A DNA stretch of 7,532 bases. Source: Acidobacteriota bacterium (lineage in GTDB: Bacteria > Acidobacteriota > Terriglobia > UBA7540). A program made the translations under genes and the position numbers. Below the pieces are notes generated by a model. The model was not told where the DNA came from. It was given only the letters and a program-made list of their open reading frames with translations, and ran no database searches. Positions 1 to 5,578 of this stretch are shown piece by piece. The stretch's first letter is position 1. Every line of letters begins with the position of its first letter. The stretch covers positions 1 to 7,532 of the forward strand of contig JAJYJL010000354.1 in the NCBI GenBank assembly GCA_021789565.1, written 5' to 3'.

Positions 1-161
1 TCGACAACCTGCCGGGCTACACCGACGCGTATTATGACGCCTTCTATTCCCGCGTAGGATCAACCGCGATGAAGGAGATCAGCGAGGCGGCGCACGATGT
101 CGGCTCTTACTGGTACAGCGCATGGCTCAACGCCGGCCGTCCCGAATTGCCCGGGAGGTAA
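1..161 (+). CDS. C-terminal end of an unidentified protein (5' truncated)
   Basis: An open frame runs from base 3 to a TAA at 159-161 and gives 52 residues. It starts upstream of the window. The visible tail is rich in aromatic residues: it contains GYTDAYYDAFYSR and ends with GSYWYSAWLNAGRPELPGR. It is followed by non-coding DNA, so this is a true C-terminus. The WYSAW-NAG-P ending reminds me of the tails of zinc-dependent phospholipase C / S1-P1 nuclease-like secreted proteins of Acidobacteria, but that is memory-based and weak. No catalytic residue can be assigned from this fragment. No clear terminator follows; the first strong palindrome is at 218-237. Confidence 0.6.
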   Translation, partial: DNLPGYTDAYYDAFYSRVGSTAMKEISEAAHDVGSYWYSAWLNAGRPELPGR

Positions 162-210
162 AACGGATGATTCGTGAGGCAGTAGGGTTCCGTGAAAGCG
201 TACGAGTTTT

Positions 211-369
211 GTGAAAGGGCACGACTTCAGTCGTGCCGTTGGATCGCCTCAAAAGCTGCTATCGGGCTTCAGCCCCTGAACGGAACGCTCATGGCGCCGG
301 AGGTTTCAGCGGCTAAAGCCGCGTCTTTCGAGCTGCCTCCGCGGCACGGATAAATCCGTGCCCTTTCAC
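211..369. repeat. Palindrome cluster with 13-bp terminal inverted repeats (REP/BIME-like)
   Basis: The outer ends GTGAAAGGGCACG (211-223) and CGTGCCCTTTCAC (357-369) are perfect inverted repeats. Inside are four separate hairpin units: 218-237 (8-bp arms, TTCA loop), 264-275 (GGGCT/AGCCC), 309-322 (GCGGCT/AGCCGC) and 343-362 (9-bp arms GGCACGGAT/ATCCGTGCC). A further copy of the outer 9-mer, CCGTGAAAG, lies at 190-198 and is the inverted partner of 363-371. No convincing ORF lies within. The arrangement resembles REP/BIME-type non-autonomous elements, which in other bacteria are mobilised by RAYT (IS200/IS605-like) transposases. No transposase is visible here. The rest of the 162-490 gap holds another small hairpin at 375-389 (TCCCGC/GCGGGA) and the structure at 413-454. 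Confidence 0.65.
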
Positions 370-412
370 GGCAATCCCGCAAGGCGGGACTGGTCCATGA
401 ATAGTCCGGTTC

Positions 413-454
413 AAGGCGCGCCCGCCGGACTCTCCCTTGTGAGCCGCGCGCCTT
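413..454 (+). other. GC-rich hairpin upstream of the deaminase gene
   Basis: AAGGCGCGC (413-421) and GCGCGCCTT (446-454) are perfect 9-bp inverted repeats separated by 24 bases, with a T run at 453-456. An overlapping shorter stem, GTCCGG (405-410) with CCGGAC (425-430), could not form at the same time. This could be a weak terminator or attenuator-like element in the 5' UTR, or further debris of the palindrome cluster to its left. The T run is partly used in the stem, so terminator activity is uncertain. Confidence 0.3.
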
Positions 455-490
455 TTGGAAGCAACCTGCGGGCCCTGAAGGAAACCTTCC

Positions 491-1513
491 ATGCCGCTCT
501 CCGAAGATTTCATTGCAAAACTGCCGAAGGTGGAACTCCATCTGCATCTTGAGGGGAGCCTGCGGCCCGATACGCTGCGAGAGCTCGCGCGCGGCAGGGA
601 CGGCATGGAGAGCAAAGTCGAGCAATGGGTCCGTGAGCGGCAGCAGAACGAATATCGCTACGCGACCTTCGCGGATTTTATTGAAGCCTTCAAGTTTGTA
701 GCGCTGCTACTGGAAACGCCGGAAGATTACGCGCTGGCCACCGTCCGCCTGATGGAGTGGCTGGCAGAGCAGAACGTGAAGTATGCGGAGATTACGCTGG
801 CAGCAGGCGTGATCCTGTGGAAGCGGCAGCAGCTCGACCGGGTGTATGAAGCCGTTCGTGCCGCTTCGCTCGAGGCAGGGGCGCGCCTGGGCATGCAGGT
901 CAACTGGGTTTTTGACGCCGTTCGGCAGTTCGGCGCCGATCACGCCGGCGCGGTGCTTCGCTGGGCGAGCCGCTATCGCTCGGAGGGCGTGGTGGCGTTC
1001 GGCCTGGGCGGCGACGAAGAGCGCGGCCCCGCCAACATCTTTGCGGACGTTTACCGCGAGGCGCGCGATTGCGGGCTCCACTTGCTGGCCCACGCGGGAG
1101 AAACCGTGGGTCCCCAAAGCATCCGCGAGGCGGTGGAGCTGTTGGGAGTGGAACGCGTTGGGCACGGCCTGACGGCTGCGCGAGACCCCGAAGTGATGGC
1201 GCTGCTGCGCGACCGCGGAATTCCGCTGGAAGGCTGTCCCGGCAGCAACGCGTCGATCGGGCTGGTCCGGGAGCTTCGCGACTATCCACTGCCGGCTTTT
1301 CTGGATGCCGGCGTGACGATGACACTCAATTCCGATGATCCGGCACTGTTCGGGACTTCCATCGAACAGGAATTCATGAATGCCGCCGGGGCGTTTTCGC
1401 TTTCAGCAGAGCAGATGGCTGGGCTTTGCGAAAATGCCGTGCGCGCCGCATTTCTGCCGGAAGATGAGAAGCAGCGGCTGCTGGGGCAAATTCAGCAGAC
1501 GATGGCTGTATAA
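491..1513 (+). CDS. add: Adenosine deaminase-family nucleoside deaminase
   Basis: This 340-residue amidohydrolase of the metal-dependent adenosine/AMP deaminase family should hydrolytically deaminate a purine (deoxy)nucleoside in the cytoplasm. All metal and catalytic landmarks are present: HLHLEGS with H17 and H19, the GLGGDE segment at 171-176, HAGE at 201-204 (H201 metal ligand, E204 proton shuttle), RVGHG with H225, and NSDDP with D282-D283. The length is typical for the family. The start is supported by AAGGA at 478-482, eight bases upstream of the ATG. The loop CPGSNASIGLV (249-259) differs from the CPTSN-type loop of classical adenosine deaminases, so the substrate could instead be adenine or aminodeoxyfutalosine (menaquinone pathway). 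The gene symbol marks the family and does not establish the substrate. A HAD phosphatase follows after 46 bases and is probably co-transcribed. Confidence 0.88.
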   Translation: MPLSEDFIAKLPKVELHLHLEGSLRPDTLRELARGRDGMESKVEQWVRERQQNEYRYATFADFIEAFKFVALLLETPEDYALATVRLMEWLAEQNVKYAEITLAAGVILWKRQQLDRVYEAVRAASLEAGARLGMQVNWVFDAVRQFGADHAGAVLRWASRYRSEGVVAFGLGGDEERGPANIFADVYREARDCGLHLLAHAGETVGPQSIREAVELLGVERVGHGLTAARDPEVMALLRDRGIPLEGCPGSNASIGLVRELRDYPLPAFLDAGVTMTLNSDDPALFGTSIEQEFMNAAGAFSLSAEQMAGLCENAVRAAFLPEDEKQRLLGQIQQTMAV

Positions 1514-1559
1514 CCGCAAATTCAGGCCGGGGCGCCTGTCTCAAAAGGAATATGTCTCC

Positions 1560-2276
1560 ATGAGCACACCCGTACGCGCTATTTTTCTGGACGCAGGGAA
1601 CACTCTGCTTTTTCCGCAGGTTGAAAAACTTGCCAAAGACCTGGAGGCGGCCGGATTTCCGGTGCGCCCCGAGCAGTTCCATCAGGCCGAGCGCGAAGGC
1701 AAGAAAAAATTGGATGAAGTGCTCTGGCCGCAGATCCGCGAAGGGCGCGTGCCGCGGACCAGCAATAATGTTTATTGGGAACAATACCTCAGCGCTTTGT
1801 CGGAACTTCTTGACGGCACGCCGGAAACCCGCGCGGCAACCATCGAACGGGTGATCGCAGGATTTCGCGATATCCACACCTGGTCCAAAGTTTTGCCGGA
1901 TACGGTCCCGGCGCTGAAGAAGTTGAAGGCGGCGGGGTATTATCTCGCGGTGATCTCAAACTCCGACGGCAGCGTGGAAGGCGAGCTGAAGCGGGCGGGT
2001 CTCGCCGAGTACCTGGAATTTGTGATCGACTCTTCGGTTGTAGGCGTTGAAAAGCCGCACCCCGAAATCTTCGAGATGGCGCTGGACCGCGCCGGAATCA
2101 AACCCGATGAAGCGGTTTACGTGGGCGACACCTATCCCACCGACATTGGCGGCGCCGAGCTGGCCGGCCTTCGCGGGATTCTCATCGACTGGGTGGGCGC
2201 CTATCCTGACGCCACCTGTCCCCGCATCACCTCGCTCACCGAATTAACCGGACTTGTGAAACAGGCTGGCGCATGA
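1560..2276 (+). CDS. HAD-superfamily hydrolase (subfamily IA, phosphatase-like)
   Basis: The protein has 238 residues. Motif I is FLDAGNTL with nucleophile D11, motif II is SNSDG (133-137), motif III is K165 in VEKPHP, and motif IV is GDTYPTD (189-195). A helical cap occupies roughly residues 18-110. These are the features of a haloacid-dehalogenase-like phosphohydrolase, a cytoplasmic Mg-dependent enzyme acting on a small phosphorylated metabolite. The second Asp of the usual DxD motif is replaced by Gly13, as in the REG-2/HDHD3-like group ('DAGGT' type), so activity may differ from a standard phosphatase. I place the start at ATG 1560 because AAGGAA lies at 1545-1550 with 9-base spacing and homology begins here. 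The frame is open upstream to 1380, but that stretch overlaps the deaminase gene in another frame. The substrate cannot be read from sequence; nucleotide salvage with the upstream deaminase is only a guess. Confidence 0.85.
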   Translation: MSTPVRAIFLDAGNTLLFPQVEKLAKDLEAAGFPVRPEQFHQAEREGKKKLDEVLWPQIREGRVPRTSNNVYWEQYLSALSELLDGTPETRAATIERVIAGFRDIHTWSKVLPDTVPALKKLKAAGYYLAVISNSDGSVEGELKRAGLAEYLEFVIDSSVVGVEKPHPEIFEMALDRAGIKPDEAVYVGDTYPTDIGGAELAGLRGILIDWVGAYPDATCPRITSLTELTGLVKQAGA

Positions 2277-2341
2277 ACAACTTTGCCGGACCGCTATCTA
2301 TAACTGTTTTCAGTCGGATGGGGGCCGCTCTTCAAAAGCTG

Positions 2342-2370
2342 TTGACAGGGATTGGCGTGGTTGGTAGAAT
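2342..2370 (+). promoter_or_regulatory. Sigma-70 promoter of the sulfate assimilation leader
   Basis: TTGACA at 2342-2347 and TAGAAT at 2365-2370 are separated by exactly 17 bases. The -35 is perfect and the -10 has a single mismatch to TATAAT. Transcription should start near 2376-2378. That is about 250 bases before sat, which leaves room for the Cys-rich leader ORF and terminator. A promoter this strong in front of a terminator suggests constitutive initiation with control downstream. Confidence 0.85.
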
Positions 2371-2391
2371 TCCTGTGTTTCATATTTATAT

Positions 2392-2496
2392 ATGGCAGTG
2401 TCGATGAACAGGCCGGTTAATGCCGCAAGCGCACAGCGGATGTGTATGTGTTGTTGTACATGTTCCGTTGGGGGGCGCCGTGTGGCTGGAAATTAA
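2392..2496 (+). CDS. Cys-rich leader peptide (attenuator uORF)
   Basis: This is a 34-codon ORF from ATG 2392 to TAA 2494-2496. It contains the run MCMCCCTC at 2440-2463: five Cys codons in seven, all TGT, interleaved with Met codons. Other possible starts in the same frame are GTG 2398 and ATG 2404, which would give a 30-residue peptide beginning MNRPVNAASAQR. I prefer the 5'-most ATG because it sits in AU-rich sequence about 15 bases after the predicted transcript start. No clear Shine-Dalgarno is visible for any of these starts. The peptide has no signal or domain and is probably significant only through being translated. It lies between a strong promoter and an intrinsic terminator upstream of sat-TSUP-cysH, which is where a cysteine-sensing leader peptide would be expected. 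Functionally similar polycysteine uORFs are known in mycobacteria, but there they act by translational coupling and are often leaderless. Confidence 0.8.
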   Translation: MAVSMNRPVNAASAQRMCMCCCTCSVGGRRVAGN

Positions 2497-2534
2497 CGAC
2501 TTGTAAATTGAACTTCCAGTAGTGATTCATACGG

Positions 2535-2577
2535 ACGCCCGCTGACGGACCAAACGTCAGCGGGCGTTTTTGTTTTT
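2535..2577 (+). terminator. Intrinsic terminator upstream of sat (attenuator terminator)
   Basis: A perfect 13-bp stem is formed by 2535-2547 (ACGCCCGCTGACG) and 2555-2567 with a 7-base loop (GACCAAA). It is followed by TTTTTGTTTTT at 2567-2577. This is the strongest intrinsic terminator in the window. It lies 48 bases before the sat start, downstream of the leader ORF and its promoter. It is therefore better explained as a conditional terminator of the leader than as the end of the HAD gene, which stops 258 bases earlier. Confidence 0.93.
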
Positions 2578-2625
2578 GGACGTGGCGCGAACCACCATCT
2601 GGATGCTGAAGGAGAAAACAAGGAA

Positions 2626-3801
2626 ATGCTTGAACCCCTCGGAGGAAAGCTCATCAATCGATTGGCCAGCGGCGAAAAGGCCGCGGCGCTGGGAGCGGAA
2701 GCGCGAAAGCTTCCGGTGATCCATCTGAATCCCTTTGAAGTTTCTGACCTGGAAATGCTGGCCATTGGCGCCTTCAGCCCGCTCGAAGGCTTTATGGGAA
2801 GCGCGGATTACGCCCGCGTTATCCGTGACAAGCGCCTGGCCAACGGCCTGCCCTGGACCCTGCCGGTCACGCTGGCTGTCGACAAGGACACCGCTGAAAA
2901 ACTGAAGAAGGTTTCGCGCGCGGCCCTGGCAGACCCCAGCGGCAAGCTGCTGGCCATTCTGGATATCCAGGATGTGTTTCACTACGACCGCGAGGCGGAG
3001 TCCGTGGCGGTGTTTCGCACGGCCAATGACGACCATCCGGGCGCGCGCTACGTGGCTTCGCGCGGCGACTGGATTGTCGGCGGCCCGGTGGAAGTTTTCC
3101 GCCGGCCGAACTCGGAAGCGCACTCGAAATACCGGCTGGACCCCGCGGACACGCGGCGGATTTTTGCCGAGCGCGGATGGAACACCGTGGTGGGCTTCCA
3201 GACGCGCAATCCCGTTCACCGCGCCCACGAATACATCCAGAAAGCGGCGCTGGAAATCGTGGACGGCCTGCTGCTGCACCCGATCGGGGGCGAAACCAAA
3301 TCGGACGACATCAGCCTGGACGTCCGCATGCGCTGCTACGAAGTGCTGCTGGAGAACTATTACCCGCGCGACCGGGCGGTGCTGGCGCTGAACCCCGCTT
3401 CCATGCGCTACGCGGGCCCGCGCGAAGCCATTTTCCACGCCCTGATCCGCAGGAACTTTGGCTGCACGCATTTCATCGTGGGGCGCGATCACGCCGGGGT
3501 GGGAAATTACTACGGCCCTTACGACGCCCAGAAGATCTTCACGGAATTCGGCGCCGGAGAGCTGGGCATTACGCCGCTCTTTTTTGAGTACACCTTTTAT
3601 TGCCGCGAGTGCCTGGGCATGGCATCGCAAAAAACCTGCGGGCACGGCAAGCAGTCCCGCGTGATGCTGAGCGGCACCCAGGTGCGAAACGTGCTGCGGG
3701 AAGGCGGACAGTTGCCGCCGGAGTTTACGCGGCCTGAAGTGGCGGAGGTGCTGCACCAGGCCTTCGGGCAGGTAATCGAGCAGGGGGTGGCATGCTCGTA
3801 A
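2626..3801 (+). CDS. sat: Sulfate adenylyltransferase (ATP sulfurylase)
   Basis: The enzyme joins sulfate and ATP to give adenylyl sulfate (APS) plus pyrophosphate, the first step of sulfate assimilation in the cytoplasm. At 391 residues it is the single-chain Sat type, unrelated to the two-subunit CysDN enzyme. An N-terminal PUA-like domain (about 1-170) precedes the nucleotidyltransferase domain. The latter holds QTRNPVHRAHE (192-202, the ATP-binding QxRNPxHxxHE motif), HPIGGETK (218-225), MRYAGPREA (260-268) and GRDHAGVG (286-293). CREC (326-329) and CGHGKQ (from C338) form the Cys-rich zinc-site region seen in many bacterial Sat proteins. There is no fused APS kinase domain. The start is supported by AAGGAG at 2609-2614. 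It is the first gene of the operon controlled by the upstream attenuator, and its end overlaps the next gene by 10 bases. Confidence 0.96.
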   Translation: MLEPLGGKLINRLASGEKAAALGAEARKLPVIHLNPFEVSDLEMLAIGAFSPLEGFMGSADYARVIRDKRLANGLPWTLPVTLAVDKDTAEKLKKVSRAALADPSGKLLAILDIQDVFHYDREAESVAVFRTANDDHPGARYVASRGDWIVGGPVEVFRRPNSEAHSKYRLDPADTRRIFAERGWNTVVGFQTRNPVHRAHEYIQKAALEIVDGLLLHPIGGETKSDDISLDVRMRCYEVLLENYYPRDRAVLALNPASMRYAGPREAIFHALIRRNFGCTHFIVGRDHAGVGNYYGPYDAQKIFTEFGAGELGITPLFFEYTFYCRECLGMASQKTCGHGKQSRVMLSGTQVRNVLREGGQLPPEFTRPEVAEVLHQAFGQVIEQGVACS

Positions 3802-4562
3802 GTCTGCTGGCCTTCATCACCGGCATCCTGGTCGGCCTCACGGGAACGGGCGCGGGCGTCATCCTGACGCCGCTCCTGTTGCTGCTGACGCCGTTCAGCG
3901 CGCTGACGGTGATTGGCACAGACCTGATGAGCGGCGCCCTCACCAAGCTGGCGGGCGTGGTTGAGCATCGCAAGCTGGGACAGGTGCGGTGGGACCTGGC
4001 GGGATATCTGCTGGCGGGAAGCATTCCAGGTTCTGTGGCGGGCATCCTGTTTATTCACTTTTTAAAAGGCTGGATGTCTGAAGTCCAGTTGGACCACGCA
4101 TTGAAGGTCCTGCTGGGCCTGACGCTTTTTGGGGTGTCGTTCTTTCTGCCCTTCCTGCGCGGAAAACAGCAGGCCGTTTCATCCGGCTATTCGAATCTCA
4201 GTTTCTCGAACGGCGGCGGCAAGCTGGCGGCTGTGGGCGCCGTTGTGGGCTTTCTGGTTGCCATGACCTCGGTGGGCAGCGGAAGCCTGCTGATGATTGC
4301 TTTGCTGGTGCTGGTTCCTTTGCCGCTGGGCAGCCTGGTGGGGACCGACATCCTCTTCGGGCTGGTGACCACGGCGCTGGCCGGGTCGCTGCACTGGAAG
4401 ATGGGAAATTTCAACGCCAGCCTGTTCCTGCTTCTGGTGGCCGGCGAAGTGCCGGGAGTCATCATCGGCAGCCGGCTCACGCGCCGCATTCCGGAGCGTT
4501 ACATTACCTGGCTGTTCAGCATTCTCTACTTTTCGCTGGGGGCGCGTTTACTCGTCGGCTAG
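3792..4562 (+). CDS. TauE/SafE (TSUP) family permease, probable sulfur oxyanion transporter
   Basis: This is a 256-residue inner-membrane protein with about eight hydrophobic segments (roughly 3-31, 36-56, 66-90, 103-121, 145-175, 183-203, 210-230, 238-254). It shows the internal duplication typical of the family: GLTGTGAGVILTPLLLL with VIGTDL (15-45) is mirrored by TSVGSGSLLMIALL with VGTDI (159-187). Members of this family transport sulfite, sulfonates, sulfate or related anions. Lying between sat and cysH, it most plausibly imports sulfate, or exports excess sulfite made by CysH. Sequence alone does not settle the direction. The start ATG overlaps the sat stop region by 10 bases and is preceded by an AGGGGGTGG stretch at 3782-3790, which indicates translational coupling. 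It has no Cys residues. Confidence 0.9.
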   Translation: MLVSLLAFITGILVGLTGTGAGVILTPLLLLLTPFSALTVIGTDLMSGALTKLAGVVEHRKLGQVRWDLAGYLLAGSIPGSVAGILFIHFLKGWMSEVQLDHALKVLLGLTLFGVSFFLPFLRGKQQAVSSGYSNLSFSNGGGKLAAVGAVVGFLVAMTSVGSGSLLMIALLVLVPLPLGSLVGTDILFGLVTTALAGSLHWKMGNFNASLFLLLVAGEVPGVIIGSRLTRRIPERYITWLFSILYFSLGARLLVG

Positions 4563-4620
4563 ATGGGGCGCGGGGCGAGGCCTTCCGGCAATCTCACTCT
4601 AAAACGCACGAAAGGAAATC

Positions 4621-5358
4621 ATGGCCATTGAAACGATAGACATTTCTGAAGCGGCAAAAACCCTTGCCGAAGCTCATCCGAGCGAGATCCTGAAGTTCGC
4701 GCTGGAGAAATATTCCGGCGGCATCGGCATCAGCTTCAGCGGAGCGGAAGACGTCGTCCTCGTCGACCTGGCGTCGAAAATCGGCGGCAAGTTCAGGGTT
4801 TTTTCGCTGGATACGGGGCGGCTTCATCCTGAAACCTACCAGTTGCTCGACAAGGTCCGCGAGCGTTACGGCATTCCGGTTGAGGTTTTCTTCCCGCGGC
4901 CGGAGGCGGTGGAAAAACTGGTGAAGGAGAAAGGCCTGTTCTCGTTTTACAAGGACGGCCACAAGGAGTGCTGTGGGGTTCGCAAGGTTGAGCCGCTCAA
5001 GCGGGCGCTCGGAACCCTGGATGCCTGGGTCACCGGACAGCGGCACGACCAGAGCCCTTCCACGCGCGCCAGGGTGGCCGTGGCGGAAGTGGATCCCGTC
5101 TTCTCCCAGCCGGGCCGCGAGCTGATCAAGTTCAATCCCCTGGCCAACTGGAGCTCCAAACAGGTGTGGAGTTACATCCGGGAAAACGACGTGCCCTACA
5201 ATTCCCTGCACGAGCGCGGCTTTGTCTCGATTGGCTGCGAGCCCTGCACCAAGGCGGTGCTTCCCGGCCAGCATGAACGCGAAGGCCGCTGGTGGTGGGA
5301 AGACCAGACAAAGAAGGAGTGCGGCCTGCACGCGGGCAACATCCAGCCCAAGGCCTAA
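4621..5358 (+). CDS. cysH: Assimilatory adenylyl-sulfate (APS) reductase, Fe-S type
   Basis: The 245-residue PAPS/APS reductase family enzyme reduces APS to sulfite and AMP with thioredoxin or glutaredoxin electrons in the cytoplasm. The adenylyl-binding P-loop-like SFSGAED lies at 38-44, [10 protein letters not shown] at 64-73, and RHDQSPSTR at 141-149. The CC pair at C117-C118 together with C206-x-x-C209 supplies four ligands for a [4Fe-4S] cluster. This marks the APS-using subgroup, as opposed to the E. coli PAPS reductase, which lacks the cluster. The catalytic Cys is C234 in KECGLH near the C-terminus. The lack of a neighbouring APS kinase agrees with direct use of Sat's product. An AAAGGA at 4611-4616 supports the start; 58 bases separate it from the permease gene. 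It is the last gene of the operon, followed by convergent palindromic DNA. Confidence 0.95.
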   Translation: MAIETIDISEAAKTLAEAHPSEILKFALEKYSGGIGISFSGAEDVVLVDLASKIGGKFRVFSLDTGRLHPETYQLLDKVRERYGIPVEVFFPRPEAVEKLVKEKGLFSFYKDGHKECCGVRKVEPLKRALGTLDAWVTGQRHDQSPSTRARVAVAEVDPVFSQPGRELIKFNPLANWSSKQVWSYIRENDVPYNSLHERGFVSIGCEPCTKAVLPGQHEREGRWWWEDQTKKECGLHAGNIQPKA

Positions 5359-5397
5359 CCGAACGGCGCAGGAGGGCCGCGGCCTTCGAATCCACGG

Positions 5398-5417
5398 GGG
5401 CTGCCGGACAGCCCTTT
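5398..5417 (+). terminator. Weak hairpin downstream of cysH
   Basis: GGGCTG (5398-5403) and CAGCCC (5409-5414) form a 6-bp stem with a 5-base loop, followed by TTT. It lies 40 bases after the cysH stop and could end the operon. The T run is short, so this is only a candidate. A GC-only palindrome, GGCCGCGGCC, lies just upstream at 5375-5384. Confidence 0.3.
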
Positions 5418-5423
5418 GCGCAA

Positions 5424-5512
5424 CGTCATCCTGCAGAGCGAAGGATCTGCTGTTTCCGGGTTCGGAAGGAGGCAGCGGATTCCTCTCCCGCTCTGCGGGA
5501 TCGGAATGACAG
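5424..5512. repeat. Interspersed palindromic repeat (GTCAT...GGAATGAC family)
   Basis: CGTCATCCTGCAGAGCGAAG at 5424-5443, continuing GATCTGCT to 5451, is an imperfect inverted repeat of 5474-5512, which ends CTCTGCGGGATCGGAATGAC AG. The GTCAT(T)CC...GAG(A)GAATC(T)GC pattern on both arms matches a type of dispersed intergenic repeat that recurs in many GC-rich soil bacteria. When translated it gives spurious 'CHSDPAERERNP' proteins, as it does here on the - strand. It lies between two convergent genes, a usual site for such repeats. The rest of 5359-5578 contains further palindromes at 5517-5531 (GGAAAA/TTTTCC) and 5532-5545 (GCCCC GCGC GGGGC), and no gene. Confidence 0.7.
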
Positions 5513-5578
5513 ACCGGGAAAACCCTTTTCCGCCCCGCGCGGGGCAGCAGCCCTGAAACTCCCACACAATTTGAAAGC

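Larger units (their letters stand above)
2371..2577 (+). promoter_or_regulatory. Cysteine-responsive transcription attenuator (leader RNA)
   Basis: The transcribed leader between promoter and sat contains the parts of a ribosome-mediated attenuator. Segment 1 is the Cys-codon run (2440-2463), held in the loop of a possible 7-bp stem of 2434-2440 with 2464-2470 (one G-U). Segment 2 (2473-2485) can pair with segment 3 (2527-2540), with A2535 bulged, giving 13 pairs including two G-U. An inner stem CTGGAA (2486-2491) / TTCCAG (2514-2519) stacks on it. Segment 3 overlaps the 5' arm of the terminator (2535-2547), so antiterminator and terminator are mutually exclusive. Segment 2 lies inside the last codons of the leader ORF. 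A ribosome that reaches the stop at 2494-2496 would cover it, while a ribosome stalled on Cys codons would leave it free. The predicted logic is low cysteine, read-through; high cysteine, termination. The pairings are read directly from the sequence; the mechanism is inferred. Confidence 0.8.

Noticed and set aside
1380..1559. Upstream extension of the HAD gene frame to an earlier ATG at 1380
   Set aside because: It overlaps the 3' end of the deaminase in a different frame, its translation is not HAD-like, and a good ribosome site sits before ATG 1560 where motif I begins.
2303..2314. Short palindrome ACTG-TTTT-CAGT upstream of the promoter as an operator
   Set aside because: The arms are only 4 bp and it matches no operator I can name. 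It could bind a regulator but there is no support.
2371..2534. SAM (S-box) or other known metabolite riboswitch upstream of sat
   Set aside because: I see none of the conserved core of S-box or related riboswitches. The Cys-codon ORF and its overlap with the antiterminator explain the region better.
2557..3756. Long 399-codon open frame on the - strand
   Set aside because: It is antisense to sat, whose translation shows all family motifs. The antisense product is low-complexity and unlike any family I know. It is an effect of GC-rich codon use.
5517..5545. Adjacent palindromes (GGAAAA/TTTTCC and GCCCCGCGCGGGGC) as a strong intrinsic terminator
   Set aside because: Neither is followed by a T run in the direction of a gene that would need it, so they are described only as part of the repeat-rich convergent gap.
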